A DNA stretch of 64,000 bases, taken from assembly GCF_024345475.1 (NCBI RefSeq), contig NZ_JAGQBE010000001.1:1-64000 (forward strand). Direction: 5' to 3'. Shown here one piece after another: positions 55,316-64,000 of this stretch; the first letter of the stretch is position 1, and the number at the start of each line of letters is the position of its first letter. The position numbers were made by a program, and so were the translations under genes. Below the pieces are notes generated by a model, which was given only the letters and a program-made list of their open reading frames with translations, made no database searches and had not been told where the DNA came from. Source of the stretch: Cyanobium sp. T1B-Tous (GTDB taxonomy: Bacteria > Cyanobacteriota > Cyanobacteriia > PCC-6307 > Cyanobiaceae).

Positions 55316-56338
55316 GTGATCGAACTGCAGCAGCTCTGCAAGCGTTACGGCGGCCCCAAGGGAGGCCAGGGGGTGGTGGCCCTCGACGGCCTGTCCCTCC
55401 AGGTGCCGGCCGGCTGCCTTTACGGCCTGCTGGGGCCCAACGGCGCCGGCAAGACCACCACCCTGCGCATCCTCTGCACCCTGCTGGCCCCTGACAGCGG
55501 CAGGGTGCGGGTCGGAGGGGTGGATGCCCTGGCCGATCCGCGGGCGGTACGGCGTCTGCTGGGTTATGTGGCCCAGGAGGTGGCGATCGACAAGATCCTC
55601 ACCGGCCGGGAATTGCTGCAGCTCCAGGGCGATCTCTATCACCTGCCCTCGCTTGAGCGGAACCAGCGGATCGGCGAGTTGATTGAGCTGCTGGGGATGG
55701 CCGACTGGATCGACCGCCGCTGCGGCGGCTATTCGGGGGGCATGCGGCGCCGGCTGGATCTGGCTGCCGGCCTGCTGCACCGGCCCCAGGTGCTGGTGCT
55801 GGATGAACCCACGGTCGGCCTGGATATTGAAAGCCGCGCGGCCATCTGGGGCGTGCTGCGCCAGTTGCGCGACGGCGGCACCACCGTGTTGCTCAGCAGC
55901 CACTACCTCGAGGAGGTGGATGCCCTGGCCGACCACTTGGCGATCATCGAGGCCGGCAAGGTGATCGCCGCAGGGGCACCCTCGGCGCTCAAGGGGGCCC
56001 TGGGGGGCGATCGGGTCACCCTGCGGGTGCGGGAGTTCAGCGATGCCGATGAGGCGGCCCGGGTGCAGGGCATCCTGCAGTCCTGCGCTGGGGTGCGCCA
56101 GGTGGTGGTCAACCAGGCCCAGGGCTACTCCCTCAACCTGGTAATTGAGCACGACGGTGTGATCGAGCAGCTGCGCCGGCAGCTGGCCGAGGCCGACCTG
56201 CCGGTGTTCGCCCTGGCCCAGAGCCGCCCCAGCCTCGATGATGTCTATCTCCAGGCCACGGGCCGCACCCTGATGGATGCGGAGCTGGCCGTGGCCGGCA
56301 GCCGCGATCCCAAGGCCGAACGCAAAGCGAGCATGTGA
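55316..56338 (+). CDS. ABC-2 type exporter ATPase (DrrA/CcmA-like)
   Basis: 340 residues from GTG 55316 (a TTG at 55298 gives 6 more). Walker A GPNGAGKTTTLRI, signature GGYSGGMRRRLDLAAGL, Walker B VLVLDEPTVGLD and H-loop LLSSHYLEEVDAL. The C-terminal 100 residues form a DUF4162-like domain (VNQAQGYSLNLVIE). Belongs to the DrrA family that powers ABC-2 permeases. Its stop overlaps the start of the permease gene by one base, so the two are one exporter. Just downstream of ctaB and possibly cotranscribed. Confidence 0.92.
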   Translation: MIELQQLCKRYGGPKGGQGVVALDGLSLQVPAGCLYGLLGPNGAGKTTTLRILCTLLAPDSGRVRVGGVDALADPRAVRRLLGYVAQEVAIDKILTGRELLQLQGDLYHLPSLERNQRIGELIELLGMADWIDRRCGGYSGGMRRRLDLAAGLLHRPQVLVLDEPTVGLDIESRAAIWGVLRQLRDGGTTVLLSSHYLEEVDALADHLAIIEAGKVIAAGAPSALKGALGGDRVTLRVREFSDADEAARVQGILQSCAGVRQVVVNQAQGYSLNLVIEHDGVIEQLRRQLAEADLPVFALAQSRPSLDDVYLQATGRTLMDAELAVAGSRDPKAERKASM

Positions 56339-57213
56339 TGACCACCACCCTTCCCGCTCCTCCCCCAGTCCGCGATCCCGTTCCGGGTTCCCCGCCCGAG
56401 GCCTCCGCTTGGGCTGAGATCAGCCAGGAAACCTTCGCGCTCACCCGGCGGCTGTTCGTGCAGCTGCAACGGCGCCCTTCCACCCTGGTGGCGGGCGTGT
56501 TGCAACCCCTCATCTGGTTGGTGCTGTTTGGGGCCCTGTTCGCCAAGGCGCCCGCCGGGCTCTTGCCGGGGGGGACCAGCTACGGGCGCTTCCTCGGGGC
56601 CGGCGTGATCGTGTTCACGGCCTTCAGTGCCGCCCTGAACGCGGGCCTGCCGGTGATGTTCGACCGGGAGTTTGGCTTCCTCAACCGGTTGCTGGTGGCG
56701 CCCCTGCGCTCCCGCAGCTCGATTGTGTTCGCCTCGGTGCTCTACATCACCTCCTTGAGCCTGGTGCAGAGCCTGGCGATCATGGGAACTGCGGCCCTGC
56801 TCGGCTACGGCTGGCCCGGTGCCGCTGGCCTGCTGTTGGTGCTGGTCACCCTGCTGCTGTTGGTGTTTGCGGTGACGGCCCTGAGCCTGGGGTTGGCCTT
56901 TGCCCTGCCGGGCCATATCGAGTTGATCGCGGTGATCTTCGTGGCCAACCTGCCCCTGCTGTTTGCCAGCACCGCTTTGGCCCCGTTGTCGTTCATGCCG
57001 GCCTGGCTGGGCTGGCTAGCGGCCCTGAATCCCCTTACCTTCGCGATTGAACCGATTCGTGCCGCCTACGCCGGACAGGTCTCCCTCACCGCCGTGGTGC
57101 TGGAGGCCCCCTACGGCCAGCTCAGCAGCGCCACCTGCCTGGGGGTGCTCGCCCTGTTGGCCGCCGGGTTGTTCCTGCTGATCCGGCCCCTTCTGGATCG
57201 CAAGCTCACCTAG
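56338..57213 (+). CDS. ABC-2 type permease
   Basis: 291 residues from ATG 56338 (a GTG one codon upstream exists). Six spans in the ABC-2 pattern, starting with the TRRLFVQLQRRPSTLVAGVLQPLIWLVLFG amphipathic helix and first span, through FDREFGFLNRLLVAPLRSRSSIVF (the coupling helix) to PLSFMPAWLGWLAALNPLTFAIEPIR. Partner of the upstream ATPase. The cargo is unknown; the location next to ctaAB is conserved in picocyanobacteria as far as I recall, but a role in oxidase assembly is only an inference. Confidence 0.9.
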   Translation: MTTTLPAPPPVRDPVPGSPPEASAWAEISQETFALTRRLFVQLQRRPSTLVAGVLQPLIWLVLFGALFAKAPAGLLPGGTSYGRFLGAGVIVFTAFSAALNAGLPVMFDREFGFLNRLLVAPLRSRSSIVFASVLYITSLSLVQSLAIMGTAALLGYGWPGAAGLLLVLVTLLLLVFAVTALSLGLAFALPGHIELIAVIFVANLPLLFASTALAPLSFMPAWLGWLAALNPLTFAIEPIRAAYAGQVSLTAVVLEAPYGQLSSATCLGVLALLAAGLFLLIRPLLDRKLT

Positions 57214-57224
57214 CCAGCCCTCCC

Positions 57225-57638
57225 GTGACCCTGCCCCCCAGCTTTCCCCCGCCAGCCCGTCCCGACCTGGCGGATCGTCTGCTGGCGGCGGTGGCCGAAC
57301 GGGACCAGCCCATGGCCGAACGGCTGGTGCAGCAGTGGGTGCACCGTCGGGGCCTGGTCGCCCTAGATGCGCTGATTGCAGGCCCGCTGTCCGCCAGTCA
57401 GGGGGCGGATGCTGCGGCCTGGCTGCAGGATCGGGCCGGCCTGCTGCAGCCCCCGAGCGTCCAGCCGCAGCCCGTTCGCGTGTGGCCCCAGCTCAGCGTG
57501 GTGCCGGGCGGCGCCGCAGCACCGGCGCCACCCTCGCTGCAGCCCTTGCGTGCCTGGCTGCCCGATGCCGAGGAGCTCGAGGCGGATGGCCACCACGGCG
57601 CGGGCTCCGCTGCCAACCCCTTCCCCCTGGCCAGCTGA
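57225..57638 (+). CDS. Hypothetical protein, Pro/Ala-rich C terminus
   Basis: 137 residues, GTG start. The N-terminal helix-rich half (LADRLLAAVAERDQPMAERLVQQWVHRRGLVALDAL) could pack as a small helical bundle; the C-terminal half is low-complexity with Pro, Ala and Gln (SVQPQPVRVWPQLSVVPGG). No signal peptide or membrane span. It lies between the ABC permease and nanE with close spacing on both sides, and its stop is directly followed by the nanE GTG. Not recognised. Confidence 0.65.
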   Translation: MTLPPSFPPPARPDLADRLLAAVAERDQPMAERLVQQWVHRRGLVALDALIAGPLSASQGADAAAWLQDRAGLLQPPSVQPQPVRVWPQLSVVPGGAAAPAPPSLQPLRAWLPDAEELEADGHHGAGSAANPFPLAS

Positions 57639-58304
57639 GTGAAACCCTCCGGACTGATCGTGTCGGTGCAGGCCCCCGAGGGCTCCCCCATGCGCGATCC
57701 CGATGTGATCGCCGCCATGGCTGAGGCCAGCCTGCGCAATGGCGCCACCGGGGTGCGGCTGGAGAGCCCCGAACACATCGGTGCCGTGCGGCGCCGCTGC
57801 CCGGGGGCCCTGATCGTGGGGCTGTGGAAGCGCACCTATCCCGACAGCTCCGTGTACATCACCCCTGGCTGGGAGGAGATCCGGGCGGTGTGGGGGGCCG
57901 GGGCCGATGTGGTGGCGATCGATGCCACCGAGCGGTTCCGCCCTGGCGGTGAGGCCTTGGAGGCGTTGATCCAGCGGGCCCGGCGGGAGCTGGGGGCCCC
58001 GCTGATGGCGGATGTCGACTCCCTGGCCAATGGCGTGGGAGCCGCCGCCCTCGGCTGCGAGTGGGTGGGAACCACCCTCTATGGCTACACCGAAGCCACG
58101 GCGGGACAGCGGCCACCCGCCTGGGAGTTGCTGCCCCAGCTCCGGCAGGAGCTGCCCGAGGCGGTCAGCCTCATCTGCGAAGGCGGCATTGCCAGCCCCC
58201 AGCAGGTTCGGCAGGCCCTCGCTGCCGGTGCCGATGCCGTGGTGGTGGGCACGGCCATCACCGGCGTTGATCTCCAGGTGGCGGCCTACGTGGCGGCGTG
58301 TTGA
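57639..58304 (+). CDS. nanE: N-acylglucosamine-6-phosphate 2-epimerase (NanE-like)
   Basis: 221 residues, GTG start. TIM-barrel fold with the NanE hallmarks: GLIVSVQAPEGSPM, GATGVRLESPEHI, PGALIVGLWKRTYPDSSVYITP (with the catalytic Lys), DVVAIDATERFRP, CEWVGTTLYGYT and ICEGGIASPQQV. It interconverts ManNAc-6-P and GlcNAc-6-P. No sialic acid genes lie in the window, so the physiological role is probably amino-sugar or cell-wall recycling. It overlaps no gene but follows the hypothetical stop directly. Confidence 0.92.
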   Translation: MKPSGLIVSVQAPEGSPMRDPDVIAAMAEASLRNGATGVRLESPEHIGAVRRRCPGALIVGLWKRTYPDSSVYITPGWEEIRAVWGAGADVVAIDATERFRPGGEALEALIQRARRELGAPLMADVDSLANGVGAAALGCEWVGTTLYGYTEATAGQRPPAWELLPQLRQELPEAVSLICEGGIASPQQVRQALAAGADAVVVGTAITGVDLQVAAYVAAC

Positions 58305-58369
58305 ACCTCGCTGCACACTGAAGGGGGCAGTGGCTCCCGCGTTGGATGGGGGCAGGGCAGGAGGCCGCC

Positions 58370-58546
58370 ATGACCCAATCACCCCTGGCGCTGTTGAGCT
58401 TGGTGGTGCTCACCATCCCGATCAGCAGCTTTCACGTCAACCAGGTGCAGGCGCTCAACCGGGAATTGGGAAAGCTCTGCAGCAGCCCACCACCCCAGGC
58501 GATGACGGTTTGCCGCATCCACGCCCGGTTGGTGAGCTCCCTCTGA
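58370..58546 (+). CDS. Small protein with N-terminal membrane segment, strong RBS
   Basis: 58 residues from ATG 58370. GGCAGGAGGCCGCC before the ATG gives an AGGAGG Shine-Dalgarno at 6 bases, rare in this window. An N-terminal hydrophobic stretch (LALLSLVVLTIPISSF) is followed by a short polar part with two Cys (KLCSSPP, MTVCRIH). Possibly a small membrane or secreted protein. Not recognised; the strong RBS is the main evidence. Confidence 0.55.
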   Translation: MTQSPLALLSLVVLTIPISSFHVNQVQALNRELGKLCSSPPPQAMTVCRIHARLVSSL

Positions 58547-58549
58547 GCC

Positions 58550-60612
<2,063 letters not shown>

Positions 60613-60630
60613 GCCCCCCTGCTGGAGGCG

Positions 60631-61386
60631 CTACCGCATGACCATGCCGCCATCCACCTGCAGCACCTGGCCGGTGATGTAAGCGGCGGCGGGATCGGCG
60701 GCCAGGAAGCGCACGGCACCGGCCACCTCGGCGGCGCTGCCCATCCGGCCCATGGGGATGGCCGCCAGGATCGGCTCCTTGTCGAGCTCGGCGGTCATAT
60801 CGCTCTCGATGAAGCCCGGGGCCACCGCATTGACGGTGACGCCCCGGGCGGCGAATTCGGCCGCATTGCTGCGGGTGAGGCCGATCACACCGGCCTTGGC
60901 GGCGCTGTAATTCGCCTGGCCGGGGTTGCCCATCAGGGCCACCACCGAGGTGATGTTGATGATGCGGCCGGAGCGGGCCTTCAGCATCGCCCGGCTCACG
61001 GCGCGGGTGCAGAGGAATACGCCGGTGAGGTTGAGGTCGATGACGCTTTGCCAGTCGGCGGTTTTCATGCGCATCAGCAGCCCGTCCCGGGTGATGCCGG
61101 CGTTGTTGACCAGCACGTCGAGCCGGCCGGCCTTCTCCAGCACCGCCTTGACCATGGCATCCACTTCGCCTTCGTCGGCCACGTTGGCCCGGTGGCTCCA
61201 GGCCTGGCCGCCGCTGGCCGTGATCGCTGCCACCACCGCCTCGGCGGCCTCAGACGAGCTGGCGTAGTTGACCACCACCTGGGCTCCGGCGGCGCCCAAT
61301 TCCAGGGCGATGGCACGGCCGATGCCCCGGCTGGCACCGGTGACCAGGGCGACGTGACCGGCCAGGGGGGCGGAGCTGGACATCAC
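60631..61386 (-). CDS. fabG: 3-oxoacyl-[acyl-carrier-protein] reductase
   Basis: 251 residues of the short-chain dehydrogenase fold. NADPH-binding [20 protein letters not shown], catalytic Ser in [11 protein letters not shown], and the YSAAK dyad. The [29 protein letters not shown] segment and the [11 protein letters not shown] loop are characteristic of FabG. Reduces 3-ketoacyl-ACP in fatty acid elongation. It stands alone here, not with acpP or fabD. Confidence 0.94.
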   Translation of the reverse strand: MMSSSAPLAGHVALVTGASRGIGRAIALELGAAGAQVVVNYASSSEAAEAVVAAITASGGQAWSHRANVADEGEVDAMVKAVLEKAGRLDVLVNNAGITRDGLLMRMKTADWQSVIDLNLTGVFLCTRAVSRAMLKARSGRIINITSVVALMGNPGQANYSAAKAGVIGLTRSNAAEFAARGVTVNAVAPGFIESDMTAELDKEPILAAIPMGRMGSAAEVAGAVRFLAADPAAAYITGQVLQVDGGMVMR

Positions 61387-61422
61387 AGGGCTGGCGTCAG
61401 TGCCGGTGATCGTATGGCGCGG

Positions 61423-62262
61423 CTAGCCCAGGCCCAGGGCGGCCAGCACCTCGGGGGTGCCGAGTTGGTTCAGGTGGGTGGCCGATCCCAGGCCTTGAAC
61501 CCCGGCCCGGCTCGGCAGGCTGGAGGCGTCCCGGCCAAGGGCCACGAGGGGCAGGCCGAGCAGCAGGGCCAGTTCGATTGCCACCGGATCACTGGCCAGC
61601 ACCACATCGGCACTGGCGATCTGGGCCGCGCGCCCGCGCAACTTGGCGCTGCCGGGCAGGGCTTGCAGGGTTCGCAGGTTGGGCAGCTTGCTGCGGATCG
61701 CGGCCGGCAGGGCCTGCCACTGGTTTGCGGGCCAGTCGCTGGCCTCACCGGAGGGGGCGAGCAGCAGGGCCGGGCCATCGCCGGTGGGTAGGGCCGCCGC
61801 GGCCGCCTCCAGATCACCCTGGGGCAGGGGCAGCCGGAAGGCGTCGGCATCGAGCCGTACGCCGATCGGCTGGAGGAAGGCCTCCCAGGCCTGGTTGGGC
61901 CAGCCGCCCGCCACGGGAGTGATCCGCTCGGTGGCGGAAAAGCCAGCGGCGGCCACCCGGGTGGGGATGTGGCTCATCGACAGCATCAGGTCCATCTGCC
62001 GGCTGGGCGCCAGGTTGAGGCACAGCTGGAAATCCGGTTCCCGCACCGATCCCATCAGGTTGGCCCAGTCGGCAAGGGTGGCCTGGTCGTAGGCAAAGGG
62101 CATCGCCCGGTTCACGCCCGGATGCAGGCTCCAGAGGGGCACGGCGGCCAGCGGGCAGACCACCTGCACCTCGGCCCCTAGCTGGTCGGCCACCGCAGCC
62201 ACGGCGGCAAAACTCTGCAGCTGCTGGCTGCTGCCGCCCGGAATCAGAAACAGGGCGCGCAT
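61423..62262 (-). CDS. Glycosyltransferase family 9-like protein
   Basis: 279 residues from ATG 62262. N terminus MRALFLIPGGSSQQLQSFAA and the ending TPEVLAALGL. LCLNLAPSRQMDLMLSMSHIPTRVAAAGF and ALLLAPSGEASDWP resemble ADP-heptose:LPS heptosyltransferases (GT9); the acceptor helix SADVVLASDPVAIELALLLGLPLVALG is in the right place for the donor site. Shorter than typical heptosyltransferases (about 350), so an early truncation or a degenerate member is possible. Cell-surface polysaccharide synthesis is inferred. Confidence 0.72.
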   Translation of the reverse strand: MRALFLIPGGSSQQLQSFAAVAAVADQLGAEVQVVCPLAAVPLWSLHPGVNRAMPFAYDQATLADWANLMGSVREPDFQLCLNLAPSRQMDLMLSMSHIPTRVAAAGFSATERITPVAGGWPNQAWEAFLQPIGVRLDADAFRLPLPQGDLEAAAAALPTGDGPALLLAPSGEASDWPANQWQALPAAIRSKLPNLRTLQALPGSAKLRGRAAQIASADVVLASDPVAIELALLLGLPLVALGRDASSLPSRAGVQGLGSATHLNQLGTPEVLAALGLG

Positions 62263-62334
62263 CGCAAAGGCACGGGATCGGCGGCCTGATTGTATGGATC
62301 GAATCCGGTTTGCCCCGTTTCCCAGGAGTCGCTT

Positions 62335-63015
62335 GTGCATTTGCTGATCGCCGCCGCCGGTAGCGGCCGCCGCATGGGGGCCGAGGGCAACAAGTTGCTG
62401 CTGCCGGTGGCGGGCCGGCCCGTATTGGCCTGGACCCTGGAGGCCGCCCTGGCCTGCCCGGCCATTCATTGGATCGGCATCGTCGGCCAGCCTGTGGATG
62501 CGGAGGCGATCGCCGCGATCGTGGCGGCCGCTGGCCCCGACCGGCCGGTGCACTGGATTCTGGGAGGCGACACCCGTCAGGAGTCGGTGTGCCGCGGGCT
62601 GGCGGCCCTGCCGGCGGAGGCTGCGGGGGTGCTGATCCACGACGGTGCCCGCTGCCTGGTGGAGCCGGCCCTGCTGGAGCGCTGCGCCGCCGCCGTGAAC
62701 GGGGGCGCCGCGGTGATTGCCGCCACCCCGGTCACCGACACGATCAAGCAGGTGGATGGCGCGGGCACGATCACCGGCACCCCGGACCGTCGCGGGCTCT
62801 GGGCGGCCCAGACCCCCCAGGGATTCCCCGTGGCCCAGCTGCGCACCGCCCACGCCACGGCCACGGCGGAGGGTTGGAGCGTCACCGATGACGCGGCCCT
62901 GTTTGAACGGCTGGGGCTGCCGGTGCAGGTGCTGGAGGCGCCCCCGTCCAACATCAAGCTCACCACCCGCTTTGATCTCACCGTGGCGGAAGCGGTGTTG
63001 GCGGGCCGGCGCTGA
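62335..63015 (+). CDS. ispD: 2-C-methyl-D-erythritol 4-phosphate cytidylyltransferase
   Basis: 226 residues from GTG 62335 with a CAGGAG Shine-Dalgarno just before it. Nucleotide-binding loop [43 protein letters not shown], and the C-terminal [14 protein letters not shown]. Makes CDP-methylerythritol in the MEP pathway to isoprenoids and carotenoids. It diverges from the GT9-like gene and is convergent with ldcA. Confidence 0.95.
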   Translation: MHLLIAAAGSGRRMGAEGNKLLLPVAGRPVLAWTLEAALACPAIHWIGIVGQPVDAEAIAAIVAAAGPDRPVHWILGGDTRQESVCRGLAALPAEAAGVLIHDGARCLVEPALLERCAAAVNGGAAVIAATPVTDTIKQVDGAGTITGTPDRRGLWAAQTPQGFPVAQLRTAHATATAEGWSVTDDAALFERLGLPVQVLEAPPSNIKLTTRFDLTVAEAVLAGRR

Positions 63016-63028
63016 GCGGCTCGGGCGC

Positions 63029-63982
63029 TCAGCTGGGCAGCACCCGCAGCTGGCCCCGGTCCGCGTCGAGTTCGGCCCAGGCCCCCAGGGGGAGGGCCGC
63101 ATTGCCGGCGACGTGGCCGACGGGCAGGCCACTCACCACCGGCACGCCGAGGTCGGCGGTGCGCTCGCGCAGCACCTGCTCGAGGCTGAAGCGATCCAGC
63201 TCCTGGTCGGAGGACGGCCCCTCAGAGGGCCCGTCCTCCGAGGGCGCGTCGTCGCAGTCGCTGAACTGGCCCAGGCCGATGCCCGCGAGTTGCTGCAGGG
63301 CGCCGCTGAGGCGCCAGTGGGTGAGCATCCGCTCGATCCGGTAGGGGGCCTCGCCCACGTCCTCCAGCACCAGGATCGCGCCGCGCAGATCCGGCAGGTG
63401 GGGGGTGCCGAGCAGGTGGGTGGCCACCGTGAGGTTGGCTGCCAGCAGGGGGCCTGCGGCGGTGCCGCCACTCCAGCCCACCCCCTGGAGGTCGGCCAGG
63501 GGTTCGCCGAACAGCAGCCGTCGCAGCCGCTCCTGGCTCCAGGGCGGCTCGGCGGCCAGGGTGGTGAGCAGGGGGCCGTGGATGGCGCCGCCCTGGCCCT
63601 GGGCCAGTTGGGCCCAGAGCAGGGAGGTGACGTCGGAGAAGCCCAGCAGCCAGCGGTGCGGCAGGCCCAGGGGCTCCTCCAACAGGCGGGCGGCCCCCCA
63701 GCCTCCTCGCACGCAGGCGAGCAGCTCCGCCCCCCGCCGCGCCGCCGCTTCCAGGTCGCCGCGCCGTTCTGGATCGCGGCCGGCCAGGTACCCCCAGCGG
63801 CGACCCTGCAGCGGGGCGGGCTCCACCTGCAGCCCCCAGCCCTCAAGCACGGCGATGCCGGCCTGCAGCCGGGCCTGGGCGTCTTCCCCCAGCAGGGCCG
63901 AGCTGGCCGCCACCAGCTGCACCCGATCCCCGGGCCGCAGCGGCTCGGGCAGGCGGATCGAGCGGCCGAGGGGCTGGCTCAT
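63029..63982 (-). CDS. ldcA: LD-carboxypeptidase (MEROPS S66, LdcA/MccF-like)
   Basis: 317 residues. The catalytic triad is visible: Ser116 in LLGFSDVTSL, Glu207 in LVLEDVGE and His290 in PVGHVAGN. It removes the terminal D-alanine from tetrapeptides during murein recycling. Residues about 245-262 form an acidic Ser/Pro/Asp-rich insertion (SEDGPSEGPSS), which corresponds in DNA to a nearly perfect 35-bp palindrome (63207-63241). The ATG at 63982 overlaps the end of an upstream frame by 4 bp, so it is likely a downstream gene of an operon. Confidence 0.93.
   Translation of the reverse strand: MSQPLGRSIRLPEPLRPGDRVQLVAASSALLGEDAQARLQAGIAVLEGWGLQVEPAPLQGRRWGYLAGRDPERRGDLEAAARRGAELLACVRGGWGAARLLEEPLGLPHRWLLGFSDVTSLLWAQLAQGQGGAIHGPLLTTLAAEPPWSQERLRRLLFGEPLADLQGVGWSGGTAAGPLLAANLTVATHLLGTPHLPDLRGAILVLEDVGEAPYRIERMLTHWRLSGALQQLAGIGLGQFSDCDDAPSEDGPSEGPSSDQELDRFSLEQVLRERTADLGVPVVSGLPVGHVAGNAALPLGAWAELDADRGQLRVLPS
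63207..63241. repeat. 35-bp nearly perfect palindrome inside ldcA
   Basis: Left arm TCGGAGGACGGCCCCTC (63207-63223) and right arm GAGGGCCCGTCCTCCGA (63225-63241) match at 16 of 17 positions around a single central base (63224). It is in frame and adds an acidic low-complexity stretch to LdcA. It looks like an inserted repeat element rather than conserved coding sequence. Confidence 0.75.
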
Positions 63983-64000
63983 GGCAGTTGCCCGAGCACC
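63979..64000 (-). CDS. C-terminal end of an upstream gene (partial)
   Basis: Reading the minus strand in the frame that ends with TGA at 63979-63981 gives ...VLGQLP before the stop. It overlaps the ldcA ATG by 4 bp (ATGA), the common coupling pattern of this genome. Only six codons are visible, so no identification is possible. Confidence 0.35.

Overview
The window is chromosomal DNA from a high-GC picocyanobacterium of the Cyanobium / Synechococcus type. Supporting evidence: it carries ndhB, ycf46, a single-copy groEL2-like chaperonin, a cyanobacterial AbrB-like regulator, Vipp1/PspA, an aa3 oxidase operon with its own heme A genes, a TIGR00303/UPF0284 protein, and DUF2808, DUF2232 and DUF4359 proteins, all of which are typical of cyanobacteria. 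The very high GC content fits Cyanobium better than Prochlorococcus or low-GC Synechococcus. This assignment is inferred from gene content and composition, not from a search.

Layout. 1-4.4 kb: ddl (partial) and miaB on the minus strand. Divergent from them is a two-gene unit of an enolase-superfamily epimerase and a DUF1611/DgcN-like P-loop protein, then tRNA-His with a clear terminator. 4.4-7.6 kb: three tightly overlapping genes (DUF4359, CodA-like amidohydrolase, FAD-binding oxidoreductase). 7.6-12.1 kb: minus-strand pentapeptide-repeat protein, folC, argD-like gene, tRNA-Leu(CAA) and murA. 12.2-16.1 kb: tRNA-Leu(CAG), a small conserved protein, a SpoU methyltransferase, lpdA, trpC and an AT-rich small membrane protein. 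16.2-22.6 kb: rpsD, yidD, a thioredoxin-fold protein, murE, aqpZ, a class V aminotransferase and an MscS channel. 22.6-29 kb: a minus-strand block with ycf46, DUF177, yidC, a PH-domain protein, rnpA, rpmH, DUF2808, aroH and sppA; yidC/rnpA/rpmH is the classic membrane-insertion cluster. 29.1-37.8 kb: EamA transporter, two glycosyltransferases, DciA-like DUF721 protein, vipp1/pspA, thioredoxin, aminotransferase, biotin ligase and an M23 endopeptidase. 37.8-46.3 kb: LolD/MacB-type ATPase, ndhB, topA, a lipoprotein, DUF2232, a CobT-like protein and a PotD-like lipoprotein. 46.4-50 kb: Fe-S aldo/keto reductase, bifunctional nuclease, ribE, HdeD-like DUF308 and cyAbrB. 50-57.2 kb: the respiratory terminal oxidase region, ctaCDE diverging from ctaA-ctaB and an ABC exporter pair. 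57.2-64 kb: nanE-like epimerase, small proteins, groEL2, fabG, a GT9-like glycosyltransferase, ispD and ldcA.

Functionally the region is mostly core metabolism, with several peptidoglycan genes (ddl, murA, murE, ldcA, M23). The most distinctive items are the dgcA/dgcN-like pair, which could link D-glutamate or murein peptides to N-acetylglutamate; an exact 19-bp palindromic element present once in each orientation 44.5 kb apart; a Big_2-like insertion in YidC; a nearly perfect 35-bp palindrome inserted in frame in ldcA; and the uncharacterised amidohydrolase/flavoprotein operon. I saw no CRISPR array, rRNA, insertion sequence or prophage. No gene-free stretch exceeds 300 bases.
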